From: Peptococcaceae bacterium | Lineage (GTDB): Bacteria; Bacillota; Desulfitobacteriia; Desulfitobacteriales; Syntrophobotulaceae | Direction: 5' to 3' | DNA length: 34,961 nucleotides | NCBI GenBank assembly: GCA_009782825.1 | Contig: WRII01000028.1 | Span: 1-34,961, forward strand | Part shown: positions 7,862-16,110 of the stretch, in pieces | How the letters are laid out: each line of letters opens with the position of its first letter | Numbering within the stretch: position 1 is the first letter of the stretch | Translations under genes and position numbers: made by a program | Notes under the pieces: model-generated | The model's input: the letters and a program-made list of their open reading frames with translations, nothing else | Told to the model about the DNA's origin: nothing | Database searches by the model: none

Positions 7862-9427
7862 ATGCGGAAATTCAATGTAACAGGAGTGTGTGTCCAGTCG
7901 AAAAACTACATGGTAGACATCAGCAATAAGATAGAAAAAATTAAGGAACTCGTGGATGATTGCAGCTATTTTACAATTAACCGCGCCAGACAGTATGGAA
8001 AAACAACAACACTGTACGCCCTCAAAAGAAGGCTGCGCCACGACTATATCTGTCTCAGCCTCAGCTTTGAAGGGGCGGGAGAAACCATGTTTACTCATGC
8101 GCAGTCTTTTTGTCAGCGGTTTCTTTGGCAGCTGGATGCTGCAACCCAAAACGAATATCCCCATGAAAACATTAAATGGCAGAACCCGGAAATTACCGAC
8201 TTTGATGAACTCAGCGCCCATTTGACGCATTTGTGTGCTAACCGCAAGATTGTTCTGATGATAGATGAGGTCGATAGGGCTGGTAACCATCAGATTTTCT
8301 TGTCTTTTTTGGGGATGCTGCGCCACAAATATATTGAACGGCAGGGAGATCTCGGCGCCACCTTCCACAGCGTCATTCTTGCCGGCGTGTATGATATTAA
8401 AAATATCAAGCTGAAGATGATACATGAAGGCACTCATACACCTGCAGCAACGGAGAATAAACAGTACAACTCACCATGGAATATCGCTGTAAACTTCAAG
8501 GTTGATATGTCTTTTAATCCTGATGAGATCGCCACAATGCTGGCAGAGTACGAAAATGATCACAGCACCGGCATGGACATAACAGCCCTATCTGAAGAAA
8601 TTTATCGTCACACAAGAGGGTACCCGTTTCTGGTGTCAAGAGTCTGCCAGTGTCTTGACGAGGAACTTGGCAAAGAATGGACGTATGACGGTATCCAAAA
8701 TGCCGTCAATAGGCTCCTTGATGAAAAAAACACTCTGTTTGACGATCTCTGCAAAAACCTTGAAAATAATAAAGATCTCTACCATTTTATCTACAACATA
8801 TTAATTATGGGTGAGAGTTATAACTTTAAATTCGGCAATCCTGTTATAGAGTTAGCCCATACCTTTGGCATTATCGAGAACCATAACACCGTCGCCGTCG
8901 TATCCAATAGAATCTTTGAAACCTTGATCTACGAGTATTTCATATCCAAAGAACAGACCAATAAAGAAAAAAAAGCCGTCAAGGCCGTCCTCTCATCTGA
9001 TGTTGTCTCTGACGGCAAATTCAATATGCAGCTGTGCCTGGAAAAGTTCGCCGCCCACTATTATGAGCTGTTTAGTGTAAAAGACGTTCAATTCCTCGAA
9101 CGGCATGGACGTCTGCTTTTTCTGTCATATCTGCGTCCTCTGATTAACGGCGCCGGTTTTTACCATATTGAAAGCGAAACCAGAAATCAGCGCCGCATGG
9201 ACATTGTCGTGGATTATAATAAAGAACAGTTTATTGTCGAATTGAAGCTTTGGCACGGTGAGACGTATAAAGAAAGCGCATACATGCAACTGCTGGACTA
9301 TATGGCAGGAAAGAACACTTCTACAGGATACCTTTTAACCTTTGATTTCCGTAGAAACCAAAATAAACAGCCCTGTGCTCAGTGGATGGAATTCAACGGC
9401 AGGCGGATATTCGATGTGGTGGTATAG
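7862..9427 (+). CDS. AAA-like ATPase with C-terminal PD-(D/E)XK nuclease-like domain
   Basis: This 521-residue protein has an N-terminal ATPase of the AAA-like class that is widespread in clostridia and cyanobacteria. Its phosphate-binding loop is [10 protein letters not shown] (41-50), a variant lacking the usual GxxxxGK spacing, and Walker B is VLMIDEVD (about 130-137). The C-terminus has a nuclease-like core: D447 in RRMDIVV, then E460-x-K462 in IVELKLW. Proteins of this layout are poorly characterised; the architecture resembles AAA-ATPase_like/PDDEXK_9 proteins. GGAGG precedes the ATG at 7862. The last 35 bp overlap the end of uvrA on the other strand. It is an isolated single gene. A role in DNA defence or element maintenance is possible but not shown. 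Confidence 0.8.
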   Translation: MRKFNVTGVCVQSKNYMVDISNKIEKIKELVDDCSYFTINRARQYGKTTTLYALKRRLRHDYICLSLSFEGAGETMFTHAQSFCQRFLWQLDAATQNEYPHENIKWQNPEITDFDELSAHLTHLCANRKIVLMIDEVDRAGNHQIFLSFLGMLRHKYIERQGDLGATFHSVILAGVYDIKNIKLKMIHEGTHTPAATENKQYNSPWNIAVNFKVDMSFNPDEIATMLAEYENDHSTGMDITALSEEIYRHTRGYPFLVSRVCQCLDEELGKEWTYDGIQNAVNRLLDEKNTLFDDLCKNLENNKDLYHFIYNILIMGESYNFKFGNPVIELAHTFGIIENHNTVAVVSNRIFETLIYEYFISKEQTNKEKKAVKAVLSSDVVSDGKFNMQLCLEKFAAHYYELFSVKDVQFLERHGRLLFLSYLRPLINGAGFYHIESETRNQRRMDIVVDYNKEQFIVELKLWHGETYKESAYMQLLDYMAGKNTSTGYLLTFDFRRNQNKQPCAQWMEFNGRRIFDVVV

Positions 9428-12368
9428 AACCATCATTCCCCTTCCTATTTGCCAAAACCCGCCCCAAAAACTGCCCTGTATACGACCGCTCAAAAGCCGC
9501 CACTTCCTCCGGCGTCCCCGCCACCAAGAGCTCACCTCCCCGGCTGCCCCCCTCGGGGCCCAGGTCAATAATATGGTCGGCCGTCTTAATCACGTCCAGA
9601 TTATGTTCAATCACAAGAACACTGTCCCCGGCTTCCACCAGGCGGTGCAAAATGGCCAGCAGTTTATCCACATCAGCAATATGCAGCCCCGTGGTGGGCT
9701 CGTCCAACACATAAAGAGTCTTACCCGTGCTTCTCTTGGCCAGTTCCGTGGCCAGCTTAACCCGCTGGGCCTCTCCTCCCGACAAGGTGGTGGCAGGCTG
9801 CCCCAGCTTGATATAGCCAAGGCCCACGTCATATAAGGTCTGGATTTTACGCTGAATACGGGGGACAACCGCGAAGAAGTCCAGCGCCTCCTCCACCGTA
9901 CTGTCCAGAATATCAGCAATAGACACCCCTTTGTATTTGATCTCAAGCGTTTCACGATTATAGCGGCTGCCCCGGCACACTTCACAAGGCACATACACAT
10001 CAGGCAAAAAATGCATTTCAATTTTGATAATCCCATCCCCGCGGCAGGCCTCGCAGCGCCCCCCTTTGACATTGAAACTGAAGCGCCCCTGCTTATATCC
10101 CCGGATCTTGGATTCAGGGACTTGCGAATACAGCTCGCGAATATGGTCAAAGACACCGGTATAGGTGGCCGGATTGGAGCGAGGCGTGCGCCCAATGGGC
10201 GATTGGTCAATATTGATGATTTTATCAATGTGCTCCAAGCCCTGAATGTCGTCAAACTCGCCAGGCTTCACATACTTCCCAAGTTTCGTAACCCCGTTTT
10301 TCTGCAAACCGGCCCGGAGTCCCTTAATCACAACCTCGTTTACCAGCGTACTCTTGCCGGAACCGGAAACCCCTGTGACACACGTAAAAACGCCGAGGGG
10401 AATGCTGACATCAAGGTTCTTCAGGTTATTCTCCGAGGCTCCGCGAACCGTCAGCCACTTGCCGTTGGGCTGCCGGCGGCTCTCAGGTATCGGGACAGAA
10501 CGCTTGCCGCTTTGATACTGCCCCGTAACCGAGGCTTCACTGGCGATAATATCGGCTAATCTCCCCTGAGCCACCACTTCACCCCCATGGGCGCCGGCGC
10601 CGGGACCGATGTCAATGATATGGTCAGCTTCATGCATGGTTTCCTCATCATGCTCCACCACAATCAGCGTATTGCCCAGATCCCGCAGTTTTTTCAGCGT
10701 CCCCAGTAAGCGGGCGTTATCCCGCTGATGCAGGCCGATACTTGGTTCATCCAGCACATAGAGAACCCCCGTCAGACTTGACCCAATCTGAGTTGCCAAA
10801 CGAATACGCTGAGCTTCTCCCCCCGACAGGGTTCCCGCCGCCCTGTCTAAGGTCAGGTAATCCAGACCCACATCAATCAAGAATCCCAGCCGCTCTAAAA
10901 GCTCCTTGAAAATACGGCGGGCAATGGTCTGTTCCCGGGGAGAAAGAGAAAGGTCGCAGAGAAATTGCAGCGCGTCTGTGATCGGCAGCCGTGTATAATC
11001 ATATATGGATAGGCCGCCCACTTTGACCGCCAAGGCTTCAGGCCTGAGCCGGCGGCCGTCACAGTCCGGGCACAGTTTCTCTGACATATAGCGTTCCATC
11101 TCTCCGCGTACATAATCCGACGCCGACTCGCGGTACCGCCTCTGAAAATGGGGAATCAGTCCTTCAAAAGGCGCGCGCCAGACACGGCTCTCCCCCAGAA
11201 TATTGATATACGAAAAGGTGATCACCTCAGGGGTTCCATGAAGAAGCCTGTCCCACTGTTCCTCAGTCATGGCTGCTACAGGCGCGTCCATATCGATCCC
11301 TTGGCTGTCCGCAAAGCTTTTGATCAGGGCGGGATAGTATGTAGACGTGGAATTGGACCAAGGCTCGACAGCTCCCCCATTCAGGGATTTTCTTTTATTT
11401 GGAATGATAAGGGTAATATCAGGTTCCAGGTTGGCCCCTAATCCGGTGCAGGACGGACACGCCCCAAAAGGGGTATTAAATGAAAACAGCCGGGGTGCGA
11501 TCTCATCCAGCGCAATACCGCAATCCGGGCAAGCGAAGTTTTCGCTGAAAATCAGAAGCTCCTCGGTGTTCTCCGCGGCTGTCAGCAATACCAAAACTGT
11601 CCCTTCCCCCATTTTGAGAGCAGCTTCCAAAGATTCCGCCAAGCGCGAGGCGCTGTCCGCTTTGAGGACAATGCGGTCCACCACCGCTTCAATGGAATGT
11701 TTCTTGTTTTTTTCTAAAGCCAGCTCCGTTTCCTGGGTCAGATCGACAAGAACGCCATCAACCCGGGCGCGGACATAGCCATTCTTGCGGATAGAGTCAA
11801 GGATTTTGCTGTGTTCGCCTTTCCTGCCACGCACGAGCGGCGCCAACACATGAAGTCTGCTGCGTTCGGGATAGGCCATCAGCTGATCCACCATCTGCTG
11901 TATCGTCTGCTGGGAAATCTCCTTGCCGCACTGGGGGCAATGAGGATGGCCGATCCTGGCATACAGCAGCCTTAAGTAATCATAAACCTCTGTCACAGTC
12001 CCTACTGTCGAGCGCGGATTGCGGCTCGTGGTTTTCTGGTCAATAGAAATAGCCGGGGACAGGCCTTCGATGGAGTCTACGTCCGGTTTATCCATCTGGC
12101 CAAGAAATTGCCGCGCATAGGAGGATAGAGACTCCACATATCGTCTCTGGCCCTCGGCATAGATTGTGTCAAACGCCAAAGAGGACTTGCCTGATCCGGA
12201 CAAGCCTGTAACCACCACAAGCTGGTTGCGTGGGATATCGACGTTCATGTTTTTGAGGTTATGCACCCGGGCGCCTCGGACTTTAATGAAGGGCTGTCGA
12301 TCCATGAGTTGGGTATCTGCATTTTGGCAGCATCGCTCATCATCGGCAGCCCTTTCCTTCTCTGTCAT
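9393..12368 (-). CDS. uvrA: Excinuclease ABC subunit A (UvrA)
   Basis: UvrA finds bulky DNA lesions with UvrB in nucleotide excision repair. The 991-residue protein has two ABC ATPase halves, with Walker [11 protein letters not shown] and [10 protein letters not shown], two LSGGEAQR signatures, and DEPSIGLH and DEPTTGLH Walker B regions. Zinc-binding cysteine pairs include CPQCG, CPDCG, CPSC, CPDCDG and the C-terminal CEAC...CEVC finger. It is longer than the usual 940-960 residues because of an N-terminal extension of about 20 residues. I keep the ATG at 12368 because GAGGAG precedes it, whereas the later ATG at 12305 (starting [12 protein letters not shown]) has no ribosome site. A promoter is visible at 12420-12448. 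No convincing LexA box was seen, only a half-site CGAAC near 12397. Confidence 0.97.
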   Translation of the reverse strand: MTEKERAADDERCCQNADTQLMDRQPFIKVRGARVHNLKNMNVDIPRNQLVVVTGLSGSGKSSLAFDTIYAEGQRRYVESLSSYARQFLGQMDKPDVDSIEGLSPAISIDQKTTSRNPRSTVGTVTEVYDYLRLLYARIGHPHCPQCGKEISQQTIQQMVDQLMAYPERSRLHVLAPLVRGRKGEHSKILDSIRKNGYVRARVDGVLVDLTQETELALEKNKKHSIEAVVDRIVLKADSASRLAESLEAALKMGEGTVLVLLTAAENTEELLIFSENFACPDCGIALDEIAPRLFSFNTPFGACPSCTGLGANLEPDITLIIPNKRKSLNGGAVEPWSNSTSTYYPALIKSFADSQGIDMDAPVAAMTEEQWDRLLHGTPEVITFSYINILGESRVWRAPFEGLIPHFQRRYRESASDYVRGEMERYMSEKLCPDCDGRRLRPEALAVKVGGLSIYDYTRLPITDALQFLCDLSLSPREQTIARRIFKELLERLGFLIDVGLDYLTLDRAAGTLSGGEAQRIRLATQIGSSLTGVLYVLDEPSIGLHQRDNARLLGTLKKLRDLGNTLIVVEHDEETMHEADHIIDIGPGAGAHGGEVVAQGRLADIIASEASVTGQYQSGKRSVPIPESRRQPNGKWLTVRGASENNLKNLDVSIPLGVFTCVTGVSGSGKSTLVNEVVIKGLRAGLQKNGVTKLGKYVKPGEFDDIQGLEHIDKIINIDQSPIGRTPRSNPATYTGVFDHIRELYSQVPESKIRGYKQGRFSFNVKGGRCEACRGDGIIKIEMHFLPDVYVPCEVCRGSRYNRETLEIKYKGVSIADILDSTVEEALDFFAVVPRIQRKIQTLYDVGLGYIKLGQPATTLSGGEAQRVKLATELAKRSTGKTLYVLDEPTTGLHIADVDKLLAILHRLVEAGDSVLVIEHNLDVIKTADHIIDLGPEGGSRGGELLVAGTPEEVAAFERSYTGQFLGRVLANRKGNDGSIPPHRISACR

Positions 12369-12419
12369 GGGTTACTCCTCATGTCTTCTCTTAAGTTCGC
12401 TCCCAACACTGCATGTATT

Positions 12420-12448
12420 ACTATATCAAGATTTACGGAAAATCACAA
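12420..12448 (-). promoter_or_regulatory. Candidate uvrA promoter
   Basis: On the minus strand TTGTGA (12443-12448) and TATAGT (12420-12425) are separated by 17 bp, a good vegetative promoter about 50 bp upstream of the uvrA start. The large inverted repeat at 12464-12537 lies just upstream of its -35 box. Confidence 0.5.
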
Positions 12449-12463
12449 ATGCTATAGCTGTAA

Positions 12464-12537
12464 GCGGGTGTAGTTGTAAATTATAGGTTGTATAAAAGTC
12501 CTGACCTTCAATACCTATAAAATATAATTACACCCGC
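12464..12537. repeat. Large imperfect palindrome between uvrA and the response regulator
   Basis: Arms of 25 bp (12464-12488 and 12513-12537) match as inverted repeats at 21 of 25 positions, around a 24-bp centre. Two of the four mismatches become G-U pairs if transcribed from the plus strand. The outer nine positions (GCGGGTGTA) are perfect. It lies in the 478-bp gap between the divergent uvrA and regulator genes, with no coding sequence inside. It could be an operator, a small mobile palindrome or an RNA hairpin. The rest of the gap (12538-12725) holds a small hairpin (CCTGAT-ATA-ATCAGG near 12657-12671) and an 8-bp inverted repeat (12670-12677 with 12698-12705). Confidence 0.7.
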
Positions 12538-12725
12538 TGTAAGCTGCAAGCTAGTGCAGCAATCCGTCCCATCATAATAAGCGTGGTTCTTCTAATTCCC
12601 CGAAATTACCAGAAGATACAAATCCGTTGTCTGCAAGAACGATCCTCGGGCTCATATCCTGATATAATCAGGCTTTCCGGCTTTCTCCAAGAGCTTTGAA
12701 AGCCTATTGCGACTGTAAAATAATA

Positions 12726-12780
12726 ATAAATATATTTGTTTTAGGCGTTATTTTGTGTTATATTTTGTTGGAATACGTTG
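12726..12780 (+). promoter_or_regulatory. Promoter element A, upstream of the response regulator
   Basis: TTGTTT (12736-12741) and TATATT (12759-12764) are spaced by 17 bp. The whole 55-bp stretch aligns without gaps to 15825-15879 in front of the ABC exporter, with 46 of 55 identical positions and a perfect 21-bp core covering the -10 and the start of the transcript. The TTGTTGGAAT just after the -10 loosely resembles a Spo0A box (TTGTCGAA) but does not match it. Confidence 0.6.
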
Positions 12781-12846
12781 TGGATTTGTCTTTGCATATG
12801 TGTTCCAACCCAAGCGACAGTATAGGCCAAAAAAAGGGGGGCCACC

Positions 12847-13626
12847 ATGGGGAGGCCGTTATCCATTCTTCTCATAGAGGATGAACCACAAGAATGTCAA
12901 GAAATGATTCAGTGTATAGAATCTACAAATGACGTTCACTTGGTGGGTGTTACCAATAACGTTATTCAGGCCTTGGAGTATGTTACGGACTTCCTGCCTG
13001 ATGCCATTATTTTGGATTTGGAATTACATAAGGGATATGGAAACGGATTGGAATTTTTAAATTTATTGCAAAAAACGAATCTATCTGTTCCGATATATGT
13101 GCTTGTCACAACTCACAATATAAGCTATGTCACACATGAAGGCGCGCGAAAAATGGGGGCCGATTTTATAATGGTTAAAAGTCAGGAGGATTACAGCGCG
13201 AAAAGTGTCATCGACTTTCTGAGTTCATTGAAGAGTATTATTCATGGGAACAGGAAGGTTGCCGCCCAATCCGACACTGCAGAATCCCCTCAACAAAAAC
13301 AGCAGCGGATTGTAAAAAGGATTATCACCGACCTTGACCGGATAGGGATCCCTCCCAACGCAATGGGACGAGGATACTTGATTGATGGTATTACTCTCAT
13401 TATAAACGGGCAGAATGAAAAAATCTGTGCGGCCTTGTCAGCAAAATATGCCAAAACTGAGGCCAGCGTGGAGCGGGCTATGCAAAACGCTATTGAAAAG
13501 GCATGGCGCACAGCACCTATTGATGATTTGGAAAAATATTATACCGCGCGGATAAATTCGGTTAAAGGTGTGCCGACTTTAACCGAATTTATGTATTACT
13601 ATGCGGAAAAAATCACGAATGGATAA
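12847..13626 (+). CDS. Response regulator with Spo0A-type DNA-binding domain
   Basis: This 259-residue protein has an N-terminal receiver domain with acidic pocket E11-D12, phosphoacceptor D57 (IILDLEL), T88/T89 and K111. After a linker, residues 150-256 match the Spo0A C-terminal domain: the run ending TEASVERAMQNAIEKAW parallels the Spo0A recognition region, and PTLTEFMYYYAEKI matches its last helix. It is not Spo0A itself: the linker, the receiver and the paired kinase differ, and the usual spoIVB neighbour is absent. The start at 12847 follows AGGGGGG. The kinase gene overlaps its end, so the pair is translationally coupled. Likely target sites are 0A-box-like motifs; its own promoter is a candidate. 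Confidence 0.88.
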   Translation: MGRPLSILLIEDEPQECQEMIQCIESTNDVHLVGVTNNVIQALEYVTDFLPDAIILDLELHKGYGNGLEFLNLLQKTNLSVPIYVLVTTHNISYVTHEGARKMGADFIMVKSQEDYSAKSVIDFLSSLKSIIHGNRKVAAQSDTAESPQQKQQRIVKRIITDLDRIGIPPNAMGRGYLIDGITLIINGQNEKICAALSAKYAKTEASVERAMQNAIEKAWRTAPIDDLEKYYTARINSVKGVPTLTEFMYYYAEKITNG

Positions 13627-15307
13627 TATGGAACATTACCTAATGATTAGAATGTTTGGACTCTTGATCATTTCTTTTTATGTCTATAAAAAAATACTAA
13701 ATATGAAAAATGTATCAAAGTTGAAAATCGCATTCGCCATTCTCTTTTCGCTCATAATGAGTGTTCCGCTCTCATACTTTCCTCCTTTATACGAGTTCAT
13801 ATTTGTTATATCCGTTTTTGTTTTTGTTGCCATTACATCGAGAGTTAAACTACCTCTTATGATTACTGCTGTTATTATTTCCGTTGGTATAAGCTTAGGA
13901 ATTGATATTTTAGCCGACCTAATCATATCTTTTATAGAATATCCTATCTTAATTGTCAATTACTCAGCAAAGCTCATACAGGAATATGGCATAGCAAACG
14001 TGATACAAGATAATATCCCTCTAGAGGATTTGAAAAATATAGTCCTTTTAGTGAATTCAGATCCTTCATGGAATCCTTTATTGTCTATCCCTTTGATAGT
14101 CACGGAATCCATATCGCTCATTATGAACGCTGTGCTTGTCGTGCTCTTTTTTAGGATAAAGCGCCTAAGACCAGGATTCGTTTTTTTACATAATAAAGAG
14201 GCCAGGTGGATTGGCATCGTTTTCAGTGTGCTCATTATGGCTATCAGGAGTTTTTGGGGAGAAAATACCTCTATCGCTTTAGGAGTTTTCTTAGTTGTTT
14301 TAACGATTATTTGCATAATTGGAATTAATTTTTGGTGGCGTCATAATACAACCATGCTCTATCAACAACGATTGAAAGACCGTACCATCCAAGAACAGCA
14401 GGGCGAGATTGATGAAAAGAACAAACAAAACGAAAGCTTGGCTACATGCAATAAATTTTTATCAGAAACGGTGCATAGGGACAACAAACTTATTCCTGCC
14501 ATGTACACCGCGGTGGGCACCTTTTTAAACACCTCAGACAAAAACATAGAGGCTGAGACAAAAAGAAAAGGGATGCAGATTCTCAGCGAATTGGACGAAA
14601 TGATGCGGGAACGCAAAGAGATGATTCTCAAGATTCAAAGGGAACATAAGCCTCTGACCTCCACAGGCATGGAACGGGTTGACAATATTCTCAATTATAT
14701 GTGTATGAAAGCCGCAAAAAATGGAATTCAATTCGATTTTGTCATGACAGGAAACGTTAAGGACAGTGCCGAAAGTGTCATCCCAAAACAACAACTAGTA
14801 ACATTGCTTGCGGATTTGATTGAAAACGCTATTATTGCTGTTACCCTGACGCCACAAGTTCACTTGACACTACAAGCTTCCGACAGCACACACAAGAAAA
14901 TATTGGTGACCATGGGCATCGCGGAGGACTGCTATGAAATAACTGTACAGGATAGTGGCATCCCTTTTGAAATGGAAACTTTGATGGACCTGGGCTTAAA
15001 AAAATCTACCACCCATGCTGATCAGGGTGGCAGCGGCATTGGATATTTAACGATTTTTAAAATCCTTGACGAAAGCCGGGGAAGCCTCGCTATAGTAGAA
15101 CATGAGCCTGCAAAAAATACATTTTCAAAATCAATAAAGGTTCGTTTTGATGGCAAATCTGAGTTTGTCATTTATTCTTATAGGGCCGAGATCATTAAAT
15201 CCTTCTCAAAAAGGAGCGGAAACCACTTTACTGTCAAGGGAGATCCAGCGAAAACTCCGGAAGAGACCCGTCAAGTAGGCAGGGATCCGAATGCTGGAAC
15301 AGCTTAA
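13619..15307 (+). CDS. GHKL sensor histidine kinase
   Basis: The protein has about 562 residues. The N-terminal half is polytopic, with about six hydrophobic segments up to residue 240 as in AgrC-like peptide sensors. A short coiled-coil (RLKDRTIQEQQGEIDEKNKQ) leads to the phosphoacceptor region, with H286 in ETVHRDNKLIPAM. The ATP-binding domain shows an N-box (LADLIENAI, about 400) and a glycine box (GGSGIGYLTI, about 470). The last 50 residues after that domain form a polar tail without recognisable homology. The start is uncertain: ATGs at 13601, 13619 and 13628 are in frame and none has a strong ribosome site. I chose 13619 because it overlaps the regulator stop, but the error is at most 9 codons. 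It presumably phosphorylates the regulator upstream. Confidence 0.85.
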   Translation: MDNMEHYLMIRMFGLLIISFYVYKKILNMKNVSKLKIAFAILFSLIMSVPLSYFPPLYEFIFVISVFVFVAITSRVKLPLMITAVIISVGISLGIDILADLIISFIEYPILIVNYSAKLIQEYGIANVIQDNIPLEDLKNIVLLVNSDPSWNPLLSIPLIVTESISLIMNAVLVVLFFRIKRLRPGFVFLHNKEARWIGIVFSVLIMAIRSFWGENTSIALGVFLVVLTIICIIGINFWWRHNTTMLYQQRLKDRTIQEQQGEIDEKNKQNESLATCNKFLSETVHRDNKLIPAMYTAVGTFLNTSDKNIEAETKRKGMQILSELDEMMRERKEMILKIQREHKPLTSTGMERVDNILNYMCMKAAKNGIQFDFVMTGNVKDSAESVIPKQQLVTLLADLIENAIIAVTLTPQVHLTLQASDSTHKKILVTMGIAEDCYEITVQDSGIPFEMETLMDLGLKKSTTHADQGGSGIGYLTIFKILDESRGSLAIVEHEPAKNTFSKSIKVRFDGKSEFVIYSYRAEIIKSFSKRSGNHFTVKGDPAKTPEETRQVGRDPNAGTA

Positions 15308-15376
15308 AGTCAAATTATCTTTTTTCAATTGCAGAGGAAGGCCTGCCTTATTGCCTGATTTTCCCTTGTTTAGAAT

Positions 15377-15589
15377 TTAGAATGCAGTCCTTTCCCGTCT
15401 AAACGTTAACAAAGTAGCCTTAGTTGCAGAAAAAGGGTTTGTCAGAAAAGAATTTGAGACGAGTTCCCATCCTTCCGAGGCCCACGCATTAATGAACTCG
15501 TCCATTTTTTCTACGTCTTTCGTTTTAGGTTTGTCACTTACCCAACTAATAGACCCTTTCCAAAGCTCGCTTTTATATTCATATATCAA
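15377..15589 (-). CDS. DUF4177-family small protein
   Basis: This gene of about 70 residues matches the DUF4177 pattern: an N-terminal M-I-YEYKS strand, INAWASEGWELVS in the middle and a closing TLLTFRRE strand. The function of the family is unknown. An upstream GTG at 15598 is in frame but abuts the ribosome site; AAAGGAGGTG is perfectly spaced for the TTG at 15589, which also gives the family's usual beginning. It lies downstream of the tiny membrane-peptide gene on the same strand, with a 41-bp gap, and probably shares its transcript. It converges on the histidine kinase gene. Confidence 0.75.
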   Translation of the reverse strand: MIYEYKSELWKGSISWVSDKPKTKDVEKMDEFINAWASEGWELVSNSFLTNPFSATKATLLTFRRERTAF

Positions 15590-15630
15590 TATTTTCACCT
15601 CCTTTCGTTATACATACATCCTTCACCTCT

Positions 15631-15735
15631 CTAGAAAAACGTGGCAATCCAGGACCCTAAAAAGTATCCCCCAACGCCTAATCCTGCAAATACCAACACG
15701 GTTAACACTATTTTTGGTATGTTTGTATTTTTCAC
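15631..15735 (-). CDS. Tiny single-span membrane peptide (34 residues)
   Basis: The reading frame starts at GTG 15735 and stops at TAG 15631-15633. A ribosome site AAGGGGG sits about 6 bases upstream of the GTG. The peptide begins MKNTNIPK, then a hydrophobic span with a glycine-rich core (AGLGVGGYFLG) and ends SWIATFF, so it should be one membrane helix with a positive N-terminus inside. It is too short for ordinary ORF calling. It precedes the DUF4177 gene and lies between the GHKL kinase and the ABC exporter. It could be a small regulatory membrane protein, or a secreted signal or toxin-like peptide. The sequence supports a translated peptide, not a function. Confidence 0.55.
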   Translation of the reverse strand: MKNTNIPKIVLTVLVFAGLGVGGYFLGSWIATFF

Positions 15736-15741
15736 CTTTAT

Positions 15742-15764
15742 CCCCCTTTTCTAGATTTATTATA
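15742..15764 (-). promoter_or_regulatory. -10 box and ribosome site of the small-peptide operon
   Basis: On the minus strand a perfect TATAAT occupies 15759-15764 and the AGGGGG ribosome site lies at about 15742-15747, implying a leader of only about 17 nt. No well-spaced -35 was found; the best is a weak GTTGGG 17 bp upstream. The promoter points away from the exporter promoter at 15825-15879. Confidence 0.35.
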
Positions 15765-15824
15765 ATAGATAGTTATCTGAACCCCCAACAACTATCTTGA
15801 ACTCATTGTAAATGGTGATTAACA

Positions 15825-15879
15825 ATAAATAAATTTGTTTATATTGTTGTTTCGTGTTATATTTTGTTGGAATATGTTG
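15825..15879 (+). promoter_or_regulatory. Promoter element B, upstream of the ABC exporter
   Basis: TTGTTT (15835-15840) and TATATT (15858-15863) with a 17-bp spacer form the second copy of the 55-bp element seen at 12726-12780. Predicted transcription starts near 15870, leaving a leader of about 240 nt before the exporter start codon at 16111. That leader has no gene I can support. Confidence 0.6.
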
Positions 15880-15906
15880 CTTAAGTTTTGCGGCTGCGCA
15901 CTCCGC

Positions 15907-15934
15907 CAAAATACCAAATCCGACAAAATACCAA
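15907..15934 (+). repeat. Direct repeat CAAAATACCAA in the exporter leader
   Basis: CAAAATACCAA occurs at 15907-15917 and again at 15924-15934, 17 bp apart start to start. It lies about 40 bp downstream of the predicted transcription start. A further ATTTTGTT-xx-AAT at 15951-15962 echoes the core of the promoter element. The arrangement would suit a regulator binding as a dimer on one face of the helix. Confidence 0.6.
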
Positions 15935-16110
15935 TTGTTTTTCATGCAAAATTTTGTTACAATCATCACAAGAAGAGTTGCATACAGGTAATATCTTTTC
16001 ACCTGCGTGCACTCAAGAATATCCTCTGCAAATGGCAATATACATCATCCAAAGGTGTTATCCAGCCAAGTTTTTCGACGCCAAATCCCCATAAGAAAAG
16101 AAGGTGCACC

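Noticed and set aside
12369..12410. LexA/SOS box upstream of uvrA
   Set aside because: Only a CGAAC half-site near 12397 is present, without the inverted partner.
9335..12486. Several 70-180 codon frames opposite uvrA
   Set aside because: These are antisense shadows of uvrA codon structure without ribosome sites or recognisable domains.
12736..12775. Canonical Spo0A box in the shared promoter element
   Set aside because: TTGTTGGAAT only loosely resembles TTGTCGAA; it needs an insertion and a substitution, so I do not call it.
12696..12884. 62-codon plus-strand frame before the response regulator
   Set aside because: It spans the promoter element and overlaps the regulator start; no ribosome site.
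15308..15376. Terminator between the kinase and DUF4177 genes
   Set aside because: AAGGC-CT-GCCTT could pair, but the loop is too small and no T tract follows on either strand.
15835..16110. N-terminal extension of the ABC exporter by 92 codons
   Set aside because: The frame is open but begins inside the promoter; the ATG at 16111 has a good ribosome site and matches the domain start.
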